Under the pieces are notes generated by a model. That model worked only from the letters and a program-made list of their open reading frames with translations. It made no database searches and had not been told where the DNA came from. DNA of 9,239 nucleotides from Sphingomonadales bacterium UBA7473 (lineage in GTDB: Bacteria > Pseudomonadota > Alphaproteobacteria > Sphingomonadales > Sphingomonadaceae). The stretch is taken from positions 1 through 9,239 of the forward strand of contig DLOX01000054.1 of NCBI GenBank assembly GCA_002478575.1, given 5' to 3'. How positions within the stretch are numbered: the stretch's first letter is position 1; the number at the start of each line of letters is the position of its first letter. Below, piece after piece: positions 6,448-9,239 of this stretch. The position numbers and the translations under genes were made by a program.

Positions 6448-6452
6448 ACATC

Positions 6453-7892
6453 ATGAATGGGGCCTTTGATGAGATTCGGGGATTTAGCGGGCCTGATGCC
6501 GTTCGCCCCGAATTTGAAGCCCTCACCCGCTGGCTTACAGAAACGCCCGCCTCAGAGCTTGCTCGTCGCCAACAGGCCGCCGAAACCATGTTCCGCCAGC
6601 TGGGCATCACCTTTGCCGTCTATGGCGAAGAGGAAGCGGCTGAGCGGATCATCCCCTTTGACATCGTGCCGCGCATTCTCACCTCACGCGAATGGAAGCG
6701 TCTGTCCGCAGGCCTCACCCAACGTGTCAGCGCCTTGAACGCCTTTCTGTCTGACATTTACGGCAAGCGCGAGATTCTGAAGTCGGGCCTGATCCCTGAA
6801 CAGTTGATCCTCGGCAATCCGCAATTCCGGCCAGAGATTGTGGGATCGCGGCCGCCGCATGATGTTTGGGCGCACATCTGCGGCATTGATCTGGTGCGCA
6901 CTGGCCCGGATGACTTCTGGGTGTTGGAGGATAATGCGCGGACGCCATCGGGCGTATCCTACATGCTCGAAAATCGGGAGGCGATGATCCGGCTCTGCCC
7001 CGAGCTGTTCCAGATGTTTCCGGTGCAGCCTGTCGATAGCTATACGGATTTGCTTCATGAAACACTGAAGTCGGTCGCGCCAATCGGTAGCGGTTCCGAT
7101 CCGGTGTGCGTGATCCTGACCCCCGGCCATTATAACTCAGCTTATTATGAACATAGCTTTTTGGCCGATACGATTGGGATCGAGCTTGTCGAAGCAGCTG
7201 ACTTAGAGGTCGATGACGATAAGGTCTGGATGCGGACGATCACGGGTCGGGTTCAAGTCAATGTGATTTACCGCCGGATCGATGACGACTTCCTCGATCC
7301 TCTCGTCTTCCGCGCCGACTCCATGCTCGGCGTGCCGGGGCTGATCTCGGCCTATCGCGCAGGCAATATCACCATCGTCAATGCGCCCGGTACCGGCATT
7401 TCGGACGATAAGGCGATCTACAGTTATATGCCGGAGATTGTCCGTTTCTATTCCGGGCAAGATGCGATCCTCCCCAATGTGCAGACCTTCCGCTGCCGGG
7501 AGGCCGACGCCTTAGCCTATACGCTCGACAATCTCGACAAGCTGGTGGTGAAGTTGGTCGATGGTTCGGGCGGCTATGGAATGTTGGTCGGACCGACGGC
7601 GTCTTCTACCGAGATTGAGAAATTCCGTGCCGCTCTGATCGCCGAGCCACATCGCTACATCTCTCAACCCACACTTGCGCTTTCGACCGTCCCAACCATG
7701 ACAGAGAAAGGCGTCGCTCCACGCCATGTCGATTTCCGCCCCTATGTGTTGAGCCAACCAGACGGCGTAAAGCTTGTGCCTGGCGGCCTCACCCGTGTTG
7801 CCCTTCGCGAGGGATCACTCGTCGTCAACAGCAGCCAAGGCGGCGGCACGAAGGATAGCTTCATCCTTTTTGACACGGGGAGTGGCGACTGA
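6453..7892 (+). CDS. Circularly permuted ATP-grasp type 2 protein (DUF404/DUF407)
   Basis: The 479-residue protein is a full-length member of the circularly permuted ATP-grasp type 2 family. Visible hallmarks are GITFAVYG near the start, FRPEIVG, EDNARTPSGVSYMLENR (from Glu159), ILTPGHYNSAYYEH, NVIYRRIDDDFLDP, the glycine-rich GSGGYG (371-376), HVDFRPYV (425-432) and NSSQGGGTKDSF near the end. ATP-grasp enzymes activate a carboxylate as acyl phosphate and join it to an amine or similar nucleophile; here the substrate is unknown, and a peptide or amide ligase role is predicted from the family. The stop overlaps the alpha-E start by one base. The frame is open from a TTG at 6417, but that TTG is part of a perfect -35 hexamer, so I chose the ATG at 6453. 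Neither start has a clear ribosome site. Confidence 0.9.
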   Translation: MNGAFDEIRGFSGPDAVRPEFEALTRWLTETPASELARRQQAAETMFRQLGITFAVYGEEEAAERIIPFDIVPRILTSREWKRLSAGLTQRVSALNAFLSDIYGKREILKSGLIPEQLILGNPQFRPEIVGSRPPHDVWAHICGIDLVRTGPDDFWVLEDNARTPSGVSYMLENREAMIRLCPELFQMFPVQPVDSYTDLLHETLKSVAPIGSGSDPVCVILTPGHYNSAYYEHSFLADTIGIELVEAADLEVDDDKVWMRTITGRVQVNVIYRRIDDDFLDPLVFRADSMLGVPGLISAYRAGNITIVNAPGTGISDDKAIYSYMPEIVRFYSGQDAILPNVQTFRCREADALAYTLDNLDKLVVKLVDGSGGYGMLVGPTASSTEIEKFRAALIAEPHRYISQPTLALSTVPTMTEKGVAPRHVDFRPYVLSQPDGVKLVPGGLTRVALREGSLVVNSSQGGGTKDSFILFDTGSGD

Positions 7893-8827
7893 TGCTCTCT
7901 CGAGCAGCATCCTGCCTCTACTGGCTTGGTCGTTACATTGAGCGTGCGGAGTTCACGTCGCGCTTGGTAGAGGCCACGCTGCGGCTGGATGCCCTGTCTG
8001 CGCCAGAAGTCGGCGCCAAGGCATGGGAAGATGCGCTGGTCGTATTAGGCCAGAAAGAGGCTTTCTTGGCGACGGGGGCGCCGCTCGGCCAAAGTGCAGT
8101 TACGCGCTTCCTCACCGTCGATGCCAATAATCCGGGTTCGGTCGTCTGCTGCCTCGATGCAGCTCGAGACAATGCCAAGGCGGTTCGTATTGCCCTCTCT
8201 CGCGATGCGTGGAGCGCCATAAACCGGGCGTGGCTTCTCTTCCGCGGTGCACGCAATGTTGGCAACAATGCCGCAGCCTTGGAGCTGGTCGAGCAAGCCG
8301 AAATTGAAACTCGAGCGTTCGAGGGCGCGATTGGGAGGATGCTCAAAAACCCCTCCTCCATCTTCGTCCGGCTAGGAGCCGTTATCGAACGCGCCGATGG
8401 AATAGCGCGACTGATCGACGCCAAAGCCTCGTGCCTTCCAGAAGACCCATTTGCCGTCGCAGATGTCACCGTCCGCGATCAATGGCAGATGGTGTTGCAA
8501 GCCGTCTCAGCCATCAATGCCTATCGCTGGGTCTATCGCGAAGGGTTGAAGCCTGCGGCCGTTATCGACCTTCTGGCACTTCGCCGTGAGCTACCTCGAT
8601 CCCTGCTCGCCTGTGCAGAGGAGGCCGTCACTTATCTCAATATGCTGGGCAAATTCACAGGCCTTCAGGGCGAAGCGGATCGCTGGGCAAGGCAGAGGGC
8701 GATCCTCCTCAAAGAAGCAAAGATTAAACATCTCATGGGCGGTAATCTCGTCTCTTTCCTCCATGACTTCATGTCCAGCAACTTGGCGCTGGATCGTGCC
8801 ATTTCCCGTCAATTCCGGTTCCATTGA
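7892..8827 (+). CDS. Alpha-E domain protein (DUF403)
   Basis: The 311-residue, mostly helical protein opens with MLSRAASCLYWLGRYIERAE, the hallmark of the alpha-E (DUF403) family, with the conserved Tyr-Trp-x-x-Arg and Glu-Arg-Ala-Glu residues within 10-20. A second motif of the same flavour, VRLGAVIERADGIARLID, comes in the middle of the protein, suggesting an internal helical repeat. The length is normal. The family has no established activity. It nearly always accompanies circularly permuted ATP-grasp proteins and is sometimes fused to them, so a structural or substrate-presenting role in the same reaction is inferred. GGAG at 7879-7882 may serve as ribosome site, and the TGATG overlap with the preceding gene suggests coupled translation. 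The stop overlaps the next gene in the same way. Confidence 0.9.
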   Translation: MLSRAASCLYWLGRYIERAEFTSRLVEATLRLDALSAPEVGAKAWEDALVVLGQKEAFLATGAPLGQSAVTRFLTVDANNPGSVVCCLDAARDNAKAVRIALSRDAWSAINRAWLLFRGARNVGNNAAALELVEQAEIETRAFEGAIGRMLKNPSSIFVRLGAVIERADGIARLIDAKASCLPEDPFAVADVTVRDQWQMVLQAVSAINAYRWVYREGLKPAAVIDLLALRRELPRSLLACAEEAVTYLNMLGKFTGLQGEADRWARQRAILLKEAKIKHLMGGNLVSFLHDFMSSNLALDRAISRQFRFH

Positions 8828-9239
8828 TGCGCCTCGCGATAGATCACCGTACCCGTTACCATTTTTCTGAAGCGCAAGACCGCGTGGTCCAGCTGCTGCG
8901 CATGACGCCGCATGATTTTGCGGCTCAGACCGTTGTTGATTGGTCCATCGGAGTTAGTTGCGATGCGCGCCTGCGCGAAGGGCGTGACGGCTATGGCAAC
9001 TTGACGAGCATGCTTTACGTTGATGGGCCGATTACGGATGTGGAAATCATCGTCAGCGGTGAAGTGTTGACTGATGATCATGGCGGCTTGGTCTTTGGTG
9101 TTCCCGAAACTCTGCCCCCCGGATTTTTCCTGCGGCAAACGTCACTCACGTTGGCGGATGAAGCGATTTGCGAGATTGCGGGCCAGCTTTGCGCCCGCAC
9201 AAGCGACCATAGTCGCCAAGCCGGGATGATCGCAGCGGA
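8827..9239 (+). CDS. Transglutaminase-family protein, N-terminal part (3' end outside window)
   Basis: The frame starts at the ATG of a TGATG overlap and stays open to the window edge, giving 137 complete codons. The N-terminus has RTRYHFSEA (8-16), VQLLRMTPH (21-29), Q-T-V-V-D-W near 34-39 and DGYGN (54-58). This is the pattern of the bacterial transglutaminase-like N-terminal domain, a beta-rich region found ahead of the Cys-His-Asp transglutaminase/protease core. The catalytic core lies beyond the window, so whether it is active cannot be judged. Such proteins usually act as cysteine peptidases or amide-bond-handling enzymes. Its place directly after ATP-grasp and alpha-E genes matches the known conserved cluster. 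No ribosome site is visible, so translation probably depends on the alpha-E gene. Confidence 0.85.
   Translation, partial: MRLAIDHRTRYHFSEAQDRVVQLLRMTPHDFAAQTVVDWSIGVSCDARLREGRDGYGNLTSMLYVDGPITDVEIIVSGEVLTDDHGGLVFGVPETLPPGFFLRQTSLTLADEAICEIAGQLCARTSDHSRQAGMIAA

Noticed and set aside
99..8134. A 15-base direct repeat, GATGCCAATAATCCG, at 99-113 and 8120-8134
   Set aside because: Both copies encode Asp-Ala-Asn-Asn-Pro in unrelated proteins and share nothing beyond that, so it is most likely coincidence.
8809..9138. A 109-codon minus-strand frame at the right edge
   Set aside because: The plus strand carries the open transglutaminase N-terminal domain through the same region, with family motifs.

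Overview
The window looks like chromosomal DNA of an alphaproteobacterium, most likely a member of the Sphingomonadales. That placement is an inference from the gene order (rodZ end, cpoB/ybgF, tilS, ftsH), from the resemblance of the proteins to sphingomonad versions, and from a moderately high GC content judged by eye. No phage, insertion sequence, tRNA, rRNA or CRISPR array is visible. The window is densely coded and both ends cut through genes.

Left part (1-5277, plus strand): the 3' end of a RodZ-like cell-shape gene is followed by a hairpin with a T-rich tail. Next come cpoB (ybgF), tilS overlapping it by 20 bases, and a complete ftsH. Six bases after ftsH is a small secreted two-cysteine protein that resembles the C-terminal half of Rap1a/Tai proteins. 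A DUF3800 protein follows, linked to it through an eight-codon mini-ORF. Together the block covers envelope constriction, tRNA-Ile decoding and membrane protein quality control, with two uncharacterised genes behind it.

Middle (5274-6356, minus strand): a DUF3667 membrane protein with an N-terminal zinc ribbon converges on the DUF3800 gene. The two stop codons overlap within the tetranucleotide TTAA. Upstream, 6357-6452 is a short divergent intergenic region with candidate promoters on both strands.

Right part (6453-9239, plus strand): a tightly coupled trio consists of a circularly permuted ATP-grasp protein (DUF404/DUF407), an alpha-E (DUF403) protein and the start of a transglutaminase-family protein. 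Both junctions are TGATG stop/start overlaps. In many bacteria these families sit beside Anbu, a proteasome-like peptidase, and have been predicted to make or attach, and then process, a peptide. The chemistry is still not established to my knowledge, so this is the best candidate here for a poorly described system. The Anbu gene, if present, would lie beyond the right edge.
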